Of a stretch of DNA of 64,000 nucleotides, positions 1-10,436 are shown piece after piece. Within the stretch, counting starts at the first letter, position 1, and each line of letters opens with the position of its first letter. This DNA is from Ostrinia nubilalis (Eukaryota > Arthropoda > Insecta > Lepidoptera > Crambidae): the NCBI RefSeq assembly GCF_963855985.1, contig NC_087092.1, positions 5,332,001 to 5,396,000 on the forward strand. Reading direction: 5' to 3'. A model generated the notes under the pieces. The model did no database searches. It was not told the origin of the DNA and saw only the letters and a program-made list of their open reading frames with translations. The translations under genes and the position numbers were made by a program.

Positions 1-1558
1 CTCCGTGAGTTTTGTGCGTGCCTACCTAAATCTAAATACATCAATAATTACTAGTTTACCTTGTGTGTACTTAAAACGCCGCGTTTCACACGTTCGTCTA
101 CAACGCCAGCGTAATAAGAGAGCTTCATCTAAGTGTCGCGTACCTCGGAGCGGTCATCTCTACCGGGATCACTCCCGCGGGCCCCGTATACGGGACAGCG
201 GGATTTATACACTTTTGGCAGACGTTGAACTCTATTACCGGGGGTTAAGGTTCAGGTTCAATGGGAGGACTGTACACGGGATTTATCCCGTCTGAACGAC
301 ACCTCTGCGACGCTGAATGTTTTATGGCACGCCATGAAGATGTTTTTGGGTTTGATTAGATTTAACACGTTAAGAGGGTTAATTTTAACATTTCACAACG
401 AAAATACTTTGAGGCAGAAGCCTGTATAAAACATTTTCTTCATAATACTTTTCAGTCAAAGTACTGTCGACTGCACATCACTACATTTTTAGCTTGGTGT
501 CGTCTGTACATACATATTATCTGAGTACATTTATATGTACCAATTACATAAATTAAATAAGGGTTGAATTTCAGAATGATGAATTTTTACTGCGCTACCA
601 ATGTTCAATCTTTAATGGCATTAACTATATGACAAGAATAAATAAATACCTACATCCAATAAACAATACATGCATCTCGATTTTTCATGAACGTAGGTAT
701 TTTAACACTTTTTTTAATAACCGGTTTCTATTCTTATAGCAGCAAGATTTGGGGTAGAGCTTAACAGGCTCTAATAAGAAAAACAAAAAAATGAAAATCC
801 TTATCTCTAATAAAGCTTGACGTTATTTACACCAAATTCGTTTTCCAAGCGTAACCCGTTACAAATTAGGGGATTTCTTAAAAAAGCCCGCGCTAAGCCG
901 GCGCATCTGCGTACAAATGAGCGCCATCACTTACGTCAGCTGGCGATATGTCAATGGTAACACGCGTTTGTCGTAAGTGACGACGGCACTTAAGTTGACG
1001 TTACCACAGTCAGATGTGGTTTAACATATTTTAATCAATAACATTTTGACTGCAATGTGTTGAAAAAAATGTTGGCGCAGTCATGTATTTTTTTTTTTTG
1101 GGAAACAAGGTAACAACAACGTGATGGTAATACGAGTATACCATAGTTTGCGGTTATAGGCTCCTAATTATATTAGTACGTAATCTAATTACACACAAAT
1201 ATTGTGTTCAATAATGTACTTCACTTTGTGTCTGTACTTTTTTTAAGACACAAGTAAAAATATTATTGCCTTCGTCAATACTTATTCATCAATCAATAGA
1301 AGTTTTAGTCTTAATACACAATTCTGGCTTGAAGGTGGCTCAACTTTAGCATCATGCGGCTCATCGCAATCACGTCGCGTAGCGTTCCTGCCAACAGTGT
1401 GCCCGAGCCTTATTCCCCGTACAGTTAATTAGTTGAATTCGACTGTGTACTAAAAGCTAAATACTTACAGCGAGTCCAACTGTTTGCAAACTGAAACTTA
1501 ATTGGAAACACGTTTTTGAGAAACTTCGGTGATATCAAAAGAAGTTTAGTGCCTAAAT
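1..1558. other. Left flank, no recognised gene
   Basis: I see no gene here. The open frame over positions 5-295 has no recognisable domain and no splice context, so I do not call it. A short inverted pair, CACTTACG at 928-935 and CGTAAGTG at 972-979, sits in a GC-richer patch (885-1015) that could be a conserved non-coding element. That is only an impression from base composition. A T-run lies near 1090. Confidence 0.5.
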
Positions 1559-1818
1559 CAAAGGACAATGTTCGTTCTCCATACATTGTTCGCCTAAAGA
1601 ACCAACAATTTTGACATATTACTACCCGAAAGCGAAATAATACGATTCTGTGTGTAAGAACAATGATTCCTGATGGACACTTGCCATAAAATTAATGATT
1701 AAGAATATTAAATCACAGCGATTTTATAATATGTCGTTTATGACAACATGGCGTCTAATGTATTGTGTGAATGTATGAACACCGATTCGCGAAAAATGTT
1801 TTGTATTGTCGTCACGCC

Positions 1819-2144
1819 GAGTCGCAGCCAAATAGTATAAAATAACAGAACAAGTTTTAGAAATACAACTCGGCATTCCACTTTTACAATATGCCCACAT
1901 ATTGCACGTAAATAAACAACATGAATCGTAGGTTGTTTCCACCCTTGTCATCTGACACATGAAATAAACTCCTATTGTATTATAGATATCGAAGCCGAAT
2001 CGTATATAATAATAGAATGGGTTTTGGAGATCACTCGGGGTTCCACTTTTATAAAATACCTACATATTACATAAAAATACCACGAATCATGAGTTTTCTT
2101 TTCACCATTTACATCTGACACGAGATAACAAACTCCTATCTCCA
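1819..2144 (-). repeat. Diverged tandem duplication, two units of about 155 bp (left arm)
   Basis: Two adjacent units, about 1819-1974 and 1989-2144, share blocks in the same order. Read on the minus strand these include CATCTGACAC-type, TCCACTTTTA-type and TCTATTATT-type stretches. The minus-strand frames through the units (ending near 1724 and 1972) share a similar peptide block, ISKTxSxIxY. I do not recognise a protein family, and the resemblance probably reflects DNA duplication rather than coding constraint. The counterpart is at 9622-9947. Confidence 0.6.
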
Positions 2145-2573
2145 TGACTACCATCGTAGTCTATGCCAAAGACTACAATATTTTAAGCAAGAAGTTTCAA
2201 ACCTTAGCGGCTACGGTAACCCCTGGGCCACATACATCATGATAACATTCGGTCGACACCGGAACGAAGTCTTGCGATTATGCAAAAAAGCATCGTATTC
2301 TAGTGCGGCTATATCACGTTCAACCGGGGTTTTAATTCGACTAAAGTCCTGACTAAAGACTGGAAGAAAATACGCCGCATTGTATGAGCACTTCGTGTTC
2401 GTTAAAGCGGCTTCAGATCTAGAGCCCACATAGTTTTCTTTCCAATAATATCCGCAAGTAGCGCTGCATGATCTTTACAACAAAAACGGCAAAAGTTATT
2501 AAGGTGCCAAAATTATATGATTACTTTGGCACGGTATTATATACGTGCGAAGATTTGTCATTTTCATTCATTT

Positions 2574-2736
2574 CTTCATCATCATCATCATTTCAGCCAC
2601 AGGACGTCCACTACTGAACATAGGCCTCCCCCAATGACTTCCACATCGCACGGTTGGTAGCGGCCTGCATCCAGCGCCTTCCCGCTACCTTTATCAGGTC
2701 GTCGGTCCACCTTGTGGTGGGTTGACATTGCAGAAT
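2574..2736 (-). mobile_element. RTE-type non-LTR retrotransposon, 3' end
   Basis: On the minus strand this reads as the extreme C-terminus of an RTE-clade ORF, with TRWTDDLIKVAGRRWMQAA, WKSLGEAYVQ and a stop, followed by CAGTAGTGGACGTCCTGTGGCTGAAATG and an (ATG)n tail at about 2574-2592. The TRWTDDLxKVAG block and the ATG-type tail are hallmarks of lepidopteran RTE copies. The copy is severely 5'-truncated and cannot be functional. It is duplicated at 9030-9192. Confidence 0.85.
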
Positions 2737-2915
2737 ATGACTTTTGATAGGTTCATCATAGAATTCGGCGGGGATATCCTCACGGAGGAAGTTCGTAAAA
2801 GGGCGGAACAAGATCTTATAATAATGCAAGGCCGAAGCTGTTACGCGCGTGCTCCTACGTGTAATCCGGCGAGTATGCAATAAATAGTAATGTCTGGTAA
2901 ATAGTGGTAATACGT

Positions 2916-3176
2916 ATCGTTCGTTCGTTCGTTTCAGCCGAAAAGACGTCCACTGCTGGACAAAGGCCTCCCCCAAGGATTTCCACGAAGACCGATCCTG
3001 CACCGCTCGCATACAGGCACCTCCCGCGACCTTCACCAGATCGTCGGTCCACCTAGTGGGAGGCCTGCCCACGCTACGTCTTTCGGCTCGTGGTCGCCAC
3101 TCAAGAACTTTCCTGCCCCAGCGGCCATCAGCTCTACGAGCTATGTGCCCCGCCCAGTCTATGTCTGTATGCGCTA
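2916..3176 (-). mobile_element. RTE-type retrotransposon 3' fragment, second copy
   Basis: The minus strand encodes HIARRADGRWGRKVLEWRPR, then GRPPTRWTDDLVKVAGGACM and WKSLGEAFVQQWTS. This is the C-terminal tail of an RTE reverse transcriptase ORF. It ends in a (CGAA)n-like run rather than the ATG-type tail of its neighbour. It has the same orientation as the fragment at 2574-2736 but a different sequence, so these are two separate insertions. Duplicated at 8590-8850. Confidence 0.85.
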
Positions 3177-4438
3177 CGATTACAGGGTATCATTTTGCAT
3201 AGTCGCAAGACTTCACTCCGCTGCTGTCAAATCAATGTCGCATAATGTTATCGCAATGTGTGTGGCCCTTGGCCAAATCACAGAAGCCTATGCGAAGAAA
3301 GAGCACTTGAATGACAATAAAAATCAGGGTTACCATTTTATAAGATTTCCTCACTATTGAGGGTAACAAAGTAACATTAATAATCTAGCCATTAATTACA
3401 TTTATTACCTATACGAGAAAGTAAAGCAACATGCGGTTTTATTTTAATTTGTAAAATATTAAACCCCTCATATTTGTAACAGTTTGTTCCAAGTTTAGTT
3501 TTGCTGTTTTGTTAACAGTATTGCTGTTTCAGCTGTCACTGTGAAGCTTTGGGAAAATAAATAAATAGAAAAAATATTAACATAAATATTTATTTAAGTT
3601 TTTATGTTCATTATCATAATATGCCAATTCAAGTTACACTGTGTGACAGTCTTTGACACTAAACAAACTCTTCAGCTTAATAATACCTACCTACAGGGCG
3701 TTTTTATAGTTACTCTTGCTGATGAAACAAGAAGGGTTGATTCTACTACTGAAATACAACTACTTTTCTTACAGGACCAATATCAAATTCTCAAAAAAAT
3801 TCACATCCTCGTGATGGTGATAATTTCTATGGAGAGGTTTTTTTTATATTCGGTCTCTTGGGATAAGTTATTCCATTTGAGCAGTAGAATTAATCCTTTT
3901 TATTCGATCACATATAAAAACAACACAAGTGTTTAGGAAAACTTCTTCTTTGGTATGGTATCACTACGGAGTTATAATGTCGGCAACTCTGTATCACTGA
4001 CTTGTAACTTTCAAACAGCATGAATAATAAGGGCACCACATTGGTTTTCTTTCTGAAAAAAGGCTTTCAGTTTTAGTACTAACCCTTTAGCACTATTTCA
4101 TTGAAATAAAAATACAATAAACGCACAGAAGACTGAAATTGAGTCAACTGACGTGACATTTATAATTTGTTGACATTATGACAGTTTGACAAGACTAGGG
4201 ATTGAAAAAGTTTTAATTGAAAAAGTAAAATGACAATTTATTAAAACGATTCACATGGATATAATCGATTAAAAATATTTATAAAATGTTCTGATACTTG
4301 CCTGTAGCGATTATCCAATCCTGGTTTCTACTGAAAAACTACCTCGTGGCAAGATTTTAATAAAATAATAAAATCTTTATCTTCTCTTTCACAATCTATA
4401 AAAGTTCATTTGGTCTATTATTATACATGTGCTATGAA

Positions 4439-4615
4439 TGAGGGTTTTCGCGATTGAAAAATCCGCGAGATGGCAATACGTAGACGCGAGGTCCAAATTC
4501 TGCATGATTGGTGGATATCTGTCAATGTCATGTCAAAAATAACCAATCATGCAGCATTTGGACCTCACGTCTACGTATTGCCATCTGGCGGATTTTTCAA
4601 TCGCGAAAACCCTCA
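4439..4615. mobile_element. MITE with about 75-bp terminal inverted repeats (left arm)
   Basis: The element starts TGAGGGTTTTCGCGATTG and ends with the reverse complement of that sequence. The inverted repeats run about 75 bp each with few mismatches and leave a central loop of only about 30 bp, so the unit would form a long hairpin. It has no coding capacity. The mirror copy is at 7151-7327 and a degraded relative lies at 35308-35453. Confidence 0.88.
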
Positions 4616-4629
4616 TTGGCATAGATTAT

Positions 4630-4712
4630 GAGAGACTGGCAACTATACTAGGTTGATATCAGGTGATCCGTCTGCTCATTTGCCTCCTGTCACATAAAAA
4701 AAATATATATAT
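4630..4712 (+). mobile_element. Lepidopteran retroposon 3' tail, A-rich end
   Basis: The block GGTGATCCGTCTGCTCATTT, then GCCTCCTGT and an A-rich/TA-rich tail, matches a very common 3' end of dispersed lepidopteran non-LTR or SINE copies, recognised from general knowledge. Only the terminus is present. The mirror copy is at 7054-7136, where the A/TA tract differs slightly. Confidence 0.6.
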
Positions 4713-5914
4713 GTTTCTCACACTTCAACTGGCATTGGATTCAACATCGGATTCTGACACTTTTACAGTTATGATACCATGAATATCAGTTTATGGTCCT
4801 AATTATTTTTATTTTATTTACGACCTTCGACCAGTTGGACACTTTAGATATCTTCTTGTAATAGTGTCAAACTGTCAATATCTTTTTAGCTTTTAACGCA
4901 AATCTAGTCTTCAAAGCAGTTTAATCGATTTATTTTATTTTCAAAATCGATATTTTATTGTCTATGATGGCCGCAGGAACATCACTATACATGGACTCCC
5001 AGCAATAAAGTACGGTAATGCCTCGTACAGATTTTATCGGCAAAAATTATGGAACTTGATAGGTTTTAGACCATGCCACGCACCAAAACGTCCGGAAGTT
5101 GTAATAGTATTATAGAATAAACGTTAAAAGACTTATTTATTTAATTTTTCAATGCTTAAGTGTCCATTAGAATGAAAGGGTGCTTAATGTATTAAAAAAA
5201 ATAGAAAATAATTATGATGGGTTAATGTTTTTGGGCGGTTTTTTAGGCGGTTTCTGACAATGTCCTTTGGAAAGTTGTACCCGGTTCCTTAATTTCGTCT
5301 AACGACTGGAAGACGGTCGAATTCTTTAATTATTTAGCGTTAATGGCACCAGGGCTTGTCCTTTGACGTCTCTGGTTTAATTTGGGATTCCGCCCTCAAA
5401 TTAAAAATATAATGAGAGGGAGCCCGTGTTAATTGGAAACCGATCTGCGTCAGAGTTAGTTAAAAGTGTCGCCATCGGTGATTTGTTGGGCAGGTGCCGT
5501 TTTAGATACGCTTTCGCGTTGATTGTTTTTTTTAAGTTTGGGAATTTCATTTAAATCTTTTTTTTCTTTCGTGTTCTCGTTGATGGATGAGAAAAAACCT
5601 AAGTTTTATTGCACAAGTAAAAATGGTCTTGAATTTTTTTATGCAATGATCACATCTAACCATCCAACTGGTTTTCCAAAATAAATAAATAAAAAAATAT
5701 TAGTGTTTACGGTTCGGGCATAAACCGAGACACTGTTTACTTATTTGAAGCATGAAGATAAAATTAAATTACATATTATAGAATATACTTTGATTTTTCT
5801 ACTTAATAATTTTATGAATAGTTACTTAGGTTTTATGAGAGATAAAATTGTACGTATATAAAAAAGAAGAGACTGGAATACCTAATTAATCGTAAAACGC
5901 TGCTTAATAGAGTC

Positions 5915-6050
5915 TAGACGTGTGAGGCTCGTTAGGATGCAAACAAGATTCATTACGCGCTGAACGCGATTTAAAACTACCCTCGAGGAGTCTTCGCACT
6001 GTTGAAGAGGGTTTGTTAGGAAGTGTTGGCAGACCAGCGGCAAGGATATT
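5915..6050 (+). repeat. Diverged direct repeat, copy in spacer
   Basis: This matches 10303-10436 in the same orientation. Shared blocks include ACAAGATTCATTACG, TTAAAACTACCCTCGAGGAG and CTTCGCA, with mismatches and small gaps between them. Divergence is far greater than between the palindrome arms, so this duplication is older or has escaped conversion. Function unknown; no open frame is conserved that I can see. Confidence 0.7.
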
Positions 6051-6076
6051 TAAAAAAATATAACAGCTTTTGACTA

Positions 6077-6196
6077 AGGCTTAGTTGCACCACCTAACTT
6101 TGACCGTAACCATAACGATTACCTGTGTACATTCTATGGAGGTTGACAGATTTCTGACGTTTGTTAAAGTTAAAGTAGGATGGTGCAACCCAGCCT
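6077..6196. mobile_element. MITE, AGGCTxxGTTGCACC family
   Basis: The 120-bp element begins AGGCTTAGTTGCACCACCTA and ends with the inverted counterpart, TGGTGCAACCCAGCCT. It is flanked by TA on both sides (6075-6076 and 6197-6198), as expected for a Tc1/mariner-type target duplication. This terminal motif is very common in Lepidoptera. The element at 38297-38947 has related ends. Confidence 0.8.
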
Positions 6197-7053
6197 TACA
6201 GAGTTAAACATGGAATTTGATGAAAATATGCAGTATTTTTTAACATTGTTCTGGGAGAGAACGATCTGTCACAAACTGAATTTAACGCCGGCGACGCCGC
6301 CATTTTCCTAGAGTCACTATTGCGGATTTGTTGTAAAGTGCGGTTACAGTTACGACATAGCGCGAATTTGTAGTAAAATTTAAAAAAAGAACACGGCTGA
6401 TTTTGCTCACTGAAAAAATGTAGTGATTCAGGAGTAGAAAAATACCAAAAAGAGAAAAATAAGATAAAAGTTAATCATGTTGTCTGATTATGTTGTAAAA
6501 GGACATTGTCAGAAACCGCCTAAAAAACCGCCCAAAAACATTAACCCATCATAATTATTTTCTATTTTTTTTAATACATTAAGCACCCTTTCATTCTAAT
6601 GGACACTTAAGCATTGAAAAATTAAATAAATAAGTCTTTTAACGTTTATTCTATAATACTATTACAACTTCCGGACGTTTTGGTGCGTGGCATGGTCTAA
6701 AACCTATCAAGTTCCGTAATTTTTGCCGATAAAATCTGTACGAGGCATTACCGTACTTTATTGCTGGGAGTCCATGTATAGTGATGTTCCTGCGGCCATC
6801 ATAGACAATAAAATATCGATTTTGAAAATAAAATAAATCGATTAAACTGCTTTGAAGACTAGATTTGCGTTAAAAGCTAAAAAGATATTGACAGTTTGAC
6901 ACTATTACAAGAAGATATCTAAAGTGTCCAACTGGTCGAAGGTCGTAAATAAAATAAAAATAATTAGGACCATAAACTGATATTCATGGTATCATAACTG
7001 TAAAAGTGTCAGAATCCGATGTTGAATCCAATGCCAGTTGAAGTGTGAGAAAC

Positions 7054-7136
7054 ATATATATTTTTTTTTTATGTGACAGGAGGCAAATGAGCAGACGGAT
7101 CACCTGATATCAACCTAGTATAGTTGCCAGTCTCTC
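7054..7136 (-). mobile_element. Lepidopteran retroposon 3' tail (right arm copy)
   Basis: Mirror of 4630-4712. The A-run is a little longer and the TA run shorter, one of the few differences between the arms. Confidence 0.6.
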
Positions 7137-7150
7137 ATAATCTATGCCAA

Positions 7151-7327
7151 TGAGGGTTTTCGCGATTGAAAAATCCGCCAGATGGCAATACGTAGACGTG
7201 AGGTCCAAATGCTGCATGATTGGTTATTTTTGACATGACATTGACAGATATCCACCAATCATGCAGCATTTGGACCTCGCGTCTACGTATTGCCATCTCG
7301 CGGATTTTTCAATCGCGAAAACCCTCA
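7151..7327. mobile_element. MITE with about 75-bp terminal inverted repeats (right arm)
   Basis: Mirror copy of 4439-4615 with at least one substitution. The ends are TGAGGGTTTTCGCGATTG and its reverse complement. Confidence 0.88.
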
Positions 7328-8589
7328 TTCATAGCACATGTATAATAATAGACCAAATGAACTTTTATAGATTGTGAAAGAGAAGATAAAGATTTTATTA
7401 TTTTATTAAAATCTTGCCACGAGGTAGTTTTTCAGTAGAAACCAGGATTGGATAATCGCTACAGGCAAGTATCAGAACATTTTATAAATATTTTTAATCG
7501 ATTATATCCATGTGAATCGTTTTAATAAATTGTCATTTTACTTTTTCAATTAAAACTTTTTCAATCCCTAGTCTTGTCAAACTGTCATAATGTCAACAAA
7601 TTATAAATGTCACGTCAGTTGACTCAATTTCAGTCTTCTGTGCGTTTATTGTATTTTTATTTCAATGAAATAGTGCTAAAGGGTTAGTACTAAAACTGAA
7701 AGCCTTTTTTCAGAAAGAAAACCAATGTGGTGCCCTTATTATTCATGCTGTTTGAAAGTTACAAGTCAGTGATACAGAGTTGCCGACATTATAACTCCGT
7801 AGTGATACCATACCAAAGAAGAAGTTTTCCTAAACACTTGTGTTGTTTTTATATGTGATCGAATAAAAAGGATTAATTCTACTGCTCAAATGGAATAACT
7901 TATCCCAAGAGACCGAATATAAAAAAAACCTCTCCATAGAAATTATCACCATCACGAGGATGTGAATTTTTTTGAGAATTTGATATTGGTCCTGTAAGAA
8001 AAGTAGTTGTATTTCAGTAGTAGAATCAACCCTTCTTGTTTCATCAGCAAGAGTAACTATAAAAACGCCCTGTAGGTAGGTATTATTAAGCTGAAGAGTT
8101 TGTTTAGTGTCAAAGACTGTCACACAGTGTAACTTAAATTGGCATATTATGATAATGAACATAAAAACTTAAATAAATATTTATGTTAATATTTTTTCTA
8201 TTTATTTATTTTCCCAAAGCTTCACAGTGACAGCTGAAACAGCAATACTGTTAACAAAACAGTAAAACTAAACTTGGAACAAACTGTTACAAATATGAGG
8301 GGTTTAATATTTTACAAATTAAAATAAAACCGCATGTTGCTTTACTTTCTCGTATAGGTAATAAATGTAATTAATGGCTAGATTATTAATGTTACTTTGT
8401 TACCCTCAATAGTGAGGAAATCTTATAAAATGGTAACCCTGATTTTTATTGTCATTCAAGTGCTCTTTCTTCGCATAGGCTTCTGTGATTTGGCCAAGGG
8501 CCACACACATTGCGATAACATTATGCGACATTGATTTGACAGCAGCGGAGTGAAGTCTTGCGACTATGCAAAATGATACCCTGTAATCG

Positions 8590-8850
8590 TAGCGCATACA
8601 GACATAGACGGGGCGGGGCACATAGCTCGTAGAGCTGATGGCCGCTGGGGCAGGAAAGTTCTTGAGTGGCGACCACGAGCCGAAAGACGTAGCGTGGGCA
8701 GGCCTCCCACTAGGTGGACCGACGATCTGGTGAAGGTCGCGGGAGGTGCCTGTATGCGAGCGGTGCAGGATCGGTCTTCGTGGAAATCCTTGGGGGAGGC
8801 CTTTGTCCAGCAGTGGACGTCTTTTCGGCTGAAACGAACGAACGAACGAT
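8590..8850 (+). mobile_element. RTE-type retrotransposon 3' fragment (right arm)
   Basis: Plus-strand mirror of 2916-3176. The frame encodes RWGRKVLEWRPRAERR, GRPPTRWTDDLVKVAGGACM and WKSLGEAFVQQWTS before a CGAA-rich end. Confidence 0.85.
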
Positions 8851-9029
8851 ACGTATTACCACTATTTACCAGACATTACTATTTATTGCATACTCGCCGG
8901 ATTACACGTAGGAGCACGCGCGTAACAGCTTCGGCCTTGCATTATTATAAGATCTTGTTCCGCCCTTTTACGAACTTCCTCCGTGAGGATATCCCCGCCG
9001 AATTCTATGATGAACCTATCAAAAGTCAT

Positions 9030-9192
9030 ATTCTGCAATGTCAACCCACCACAAGGTGGACCGACGACCTGATAAAGGTAGCGGGAAGGCGCTGGATGCA
9101 GGCCGCTACCAACCGTGCGATGTGGAAGTCATTGGGGGAGGCCTATGTTCAGTAGTGGACGTCCTGTGGCTGAAATGATGATGATGATGAAG
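9030..9192 (+). mobile_element. RTE-type retrotransposon 3' end with ATG tail (right arm)
   Basis: Plus-strand mirror of 2574-2736. TRWTDDLIKVAGRRWMQAA is followed by a stop, the conserved 3' end GTGGACGTCCTGTGGCTGAA and an (ATG)n tail at about 9175-9192. Confidence 0.85.
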
Positions 9193-9621
9193 AAATGAAT
9201 GAAAATGACAAATCTTCGAACGTGTATAATACCGTGCCAAAGTAATCATATAATTTTGGCACCTTAATAACTATTGCCGTTTTTGTTGTAAAGATCATGC
9301 AGCGCTACTTGCGGATATTATTGGAAAGAAAACTATGTGGGCTCTAGATCTGAAGCCGCTTTAACGAACACGAAGTGCTCATACAATGCGGCGTATTTTC
9401 TTCCAGTCTTTAGTCAGGACTTTAGTCGAATTAAAACCCCGGTTGAACGTGATATAGCCGCACTAGAATACGATGCTTTTTTGCATAATCGCAAGACTTC
9501 GTTCCGGTGTCGACCGAATGTTATCATGATGTATGTGGCCCAGGGGTTACCGTAGCCGCTAAGGTTTGAAACTTCTTGCTTAAAATATTGTAGTCTTTGG
9601 CATAGACTACGATGGTAGTCA

Positions 9622-9947
9622 TGGAGATAGGAGTTTGTTATCTCGTGTCAGATGTAAATGGTGAAAAGAAAACTCATGATTCGTGGTATTTTTATGTAAT
9701 ATGTAGGTATTTTATAAAAGTGGAACCCCGAGTGATCTCCAAAACCCATTCTATTATTATATACGATTCGGCTTCGATATCTATAATACAATAGGAGTTT
9801 ATTTCATGTGTCAGATGACAAGGGTGGAAACAACCTACGATTCATGTTGTTTATTTACGTGCAATATGTGGGCATATTGTAAAAGTGGAATGCCGAGTTG
9901 TATTTCTAAAACTTGTTCTATTATTTTATACTATTTGGCTGCGACTC
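9622..9947 (+). repeat. Diverged tandem duplication (right arm)
   Basis: Mirror of 1819-2144: units of about 155 bp at 9622-9777 and 9790-9947. Confidence 0.6.
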
Positions 9948-10302
9948 GGCGTGACGACAATACAAAACATTTTTCGCGAATCGGTGTTCATACATTCACA
10001 CAATACATTAGACGCCATGTTGTCATAAACGACATATTATAAAATCGCTGTGATTTAATATTCTTAATCATTAATTTTATGGCAAGTGTCCATCAGGAAT
10101 CATTGTTCTTACACACAGAATCGTATTATTTCGCTTTCGGGTAGTAATATGTCAAAATTGTTGGTTCTTTAGGCGAACAATGTATGGAGAACGAACATTG
10201 TCCTTTGTAGAGTGACTTACTCTTTTCTTATCAATAATATCAATAGGATATTACTTGTAGATACATAAAAATAATTTAAGTTCTTACTCCCTGAATTAAT
10301 TA

Positions 10303-10436
10303 AGGTGTGAACGTCTCGTTAGATTGTAAACAAGATTCATTACGTCCAAGATTCGCTCGGAACGCCTTTTAAAACTACCCTCGAGGAGACTTCGCAGTTG
10401 GAGTGGACTTGTAGAGTGCTGCTGGAAAGATGTTAA
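10303..10436 (+). repeat. Diverged direct repeat, copy outside right arm
   Basis: Direct-orientation relative of 5915-6050. Its position just outside the right arm, with its partner just inside the same arm, means the arm sits between two related sequences. This may bear on how the palindrome formed. Confidence 0.7.

Larger units (their letters stand above)
2222..3275. repeat. Nested inverted repeat inside the left arm
   Basis: About 75-85 bp at 2222-2295 matches the reverse complement of 3190-3275. Shared blocks include CGCAAGACTTC and a variant of ATGTTATCxxxATGTxTGTGGCCC. The two copies are clearly diverged and enclose the two RTE fragments. They may be terminal repeats of an older element into which the RTE ends inserted. 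The counterparts are at 9471-9544 and 8491-8576. Confidence 0.6.
1559..5268 (+). repeat. Left arm of an 8.65-kb palindrome
   Basis: This 3,710-bp segment is repeated as the reverse complement at 6498-10207. Every paired position sums to 11,766, so the arms have no net insertions or deletions. I counted about a dozen mismatches by eye, roughly 99.7% identity. Identity begins at CAAAGGACAATG (1559) and ends at CAATGTCCTTT (5268), so each arm is bounded by a short imperfect inverted motif, CAAAGGACAWTG. The arm carries two RTE 3' ends, a diverged tandem duplication, a MITE and a non-LTR tail. Its open frames appear twice in the window only because of the duplication. It could be a recent inverted duplication kept similar by gene conversion, two copies of one composite element, or an assembly artefact. 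Confidence 0.95.
5269..6497. other. Unique spacer of the palindrome
   Basis: This 1,229-bp sequence between the arms is not repeated in inverted form, so the arms are distinct loci joined by real intervening DNA. The left third (about 5274-5520) is GC-richer and not recognisably repetitive. A MITE lies at 6077-6196. About 5915-6050 resembles a stretch just outside the right arm (10303-10436). I see no coding exon. Confidence 0.7.
6498..10207 (-). repeat. Right arm of the palindrome
   Basis: Reverse complement of 1559-5268, with about a dozen substitutions. Examples are GTCCAAATxCTGC in the MITE, one T/C difference in the 9806-10042 frame, and small differences near 9230. The outer end is CATTGTCCTTTG (10207). 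At the inner end, identity stops at AAAGGACATTG (6498). The content mirrors the left arm: MITE 7151-7327, retroposon tail 7054-7136, RTE ends 8590-8850 and 9030-9192, tandem units 9622-9947. Confidence 0.95.

Noticed and set aside
5..295. 96-codon open frame at the window start
   Set aside because: No domain, no splice context and no composition signal; open by chance in GC-richer DNA.
3604..3936. 110-codon frame present at both 3604-3936 and 7830-8162
   Set aside because: It appears twice only because of the palindrome. The translation has no recognisable domain, and duplication is not evidence for coding.
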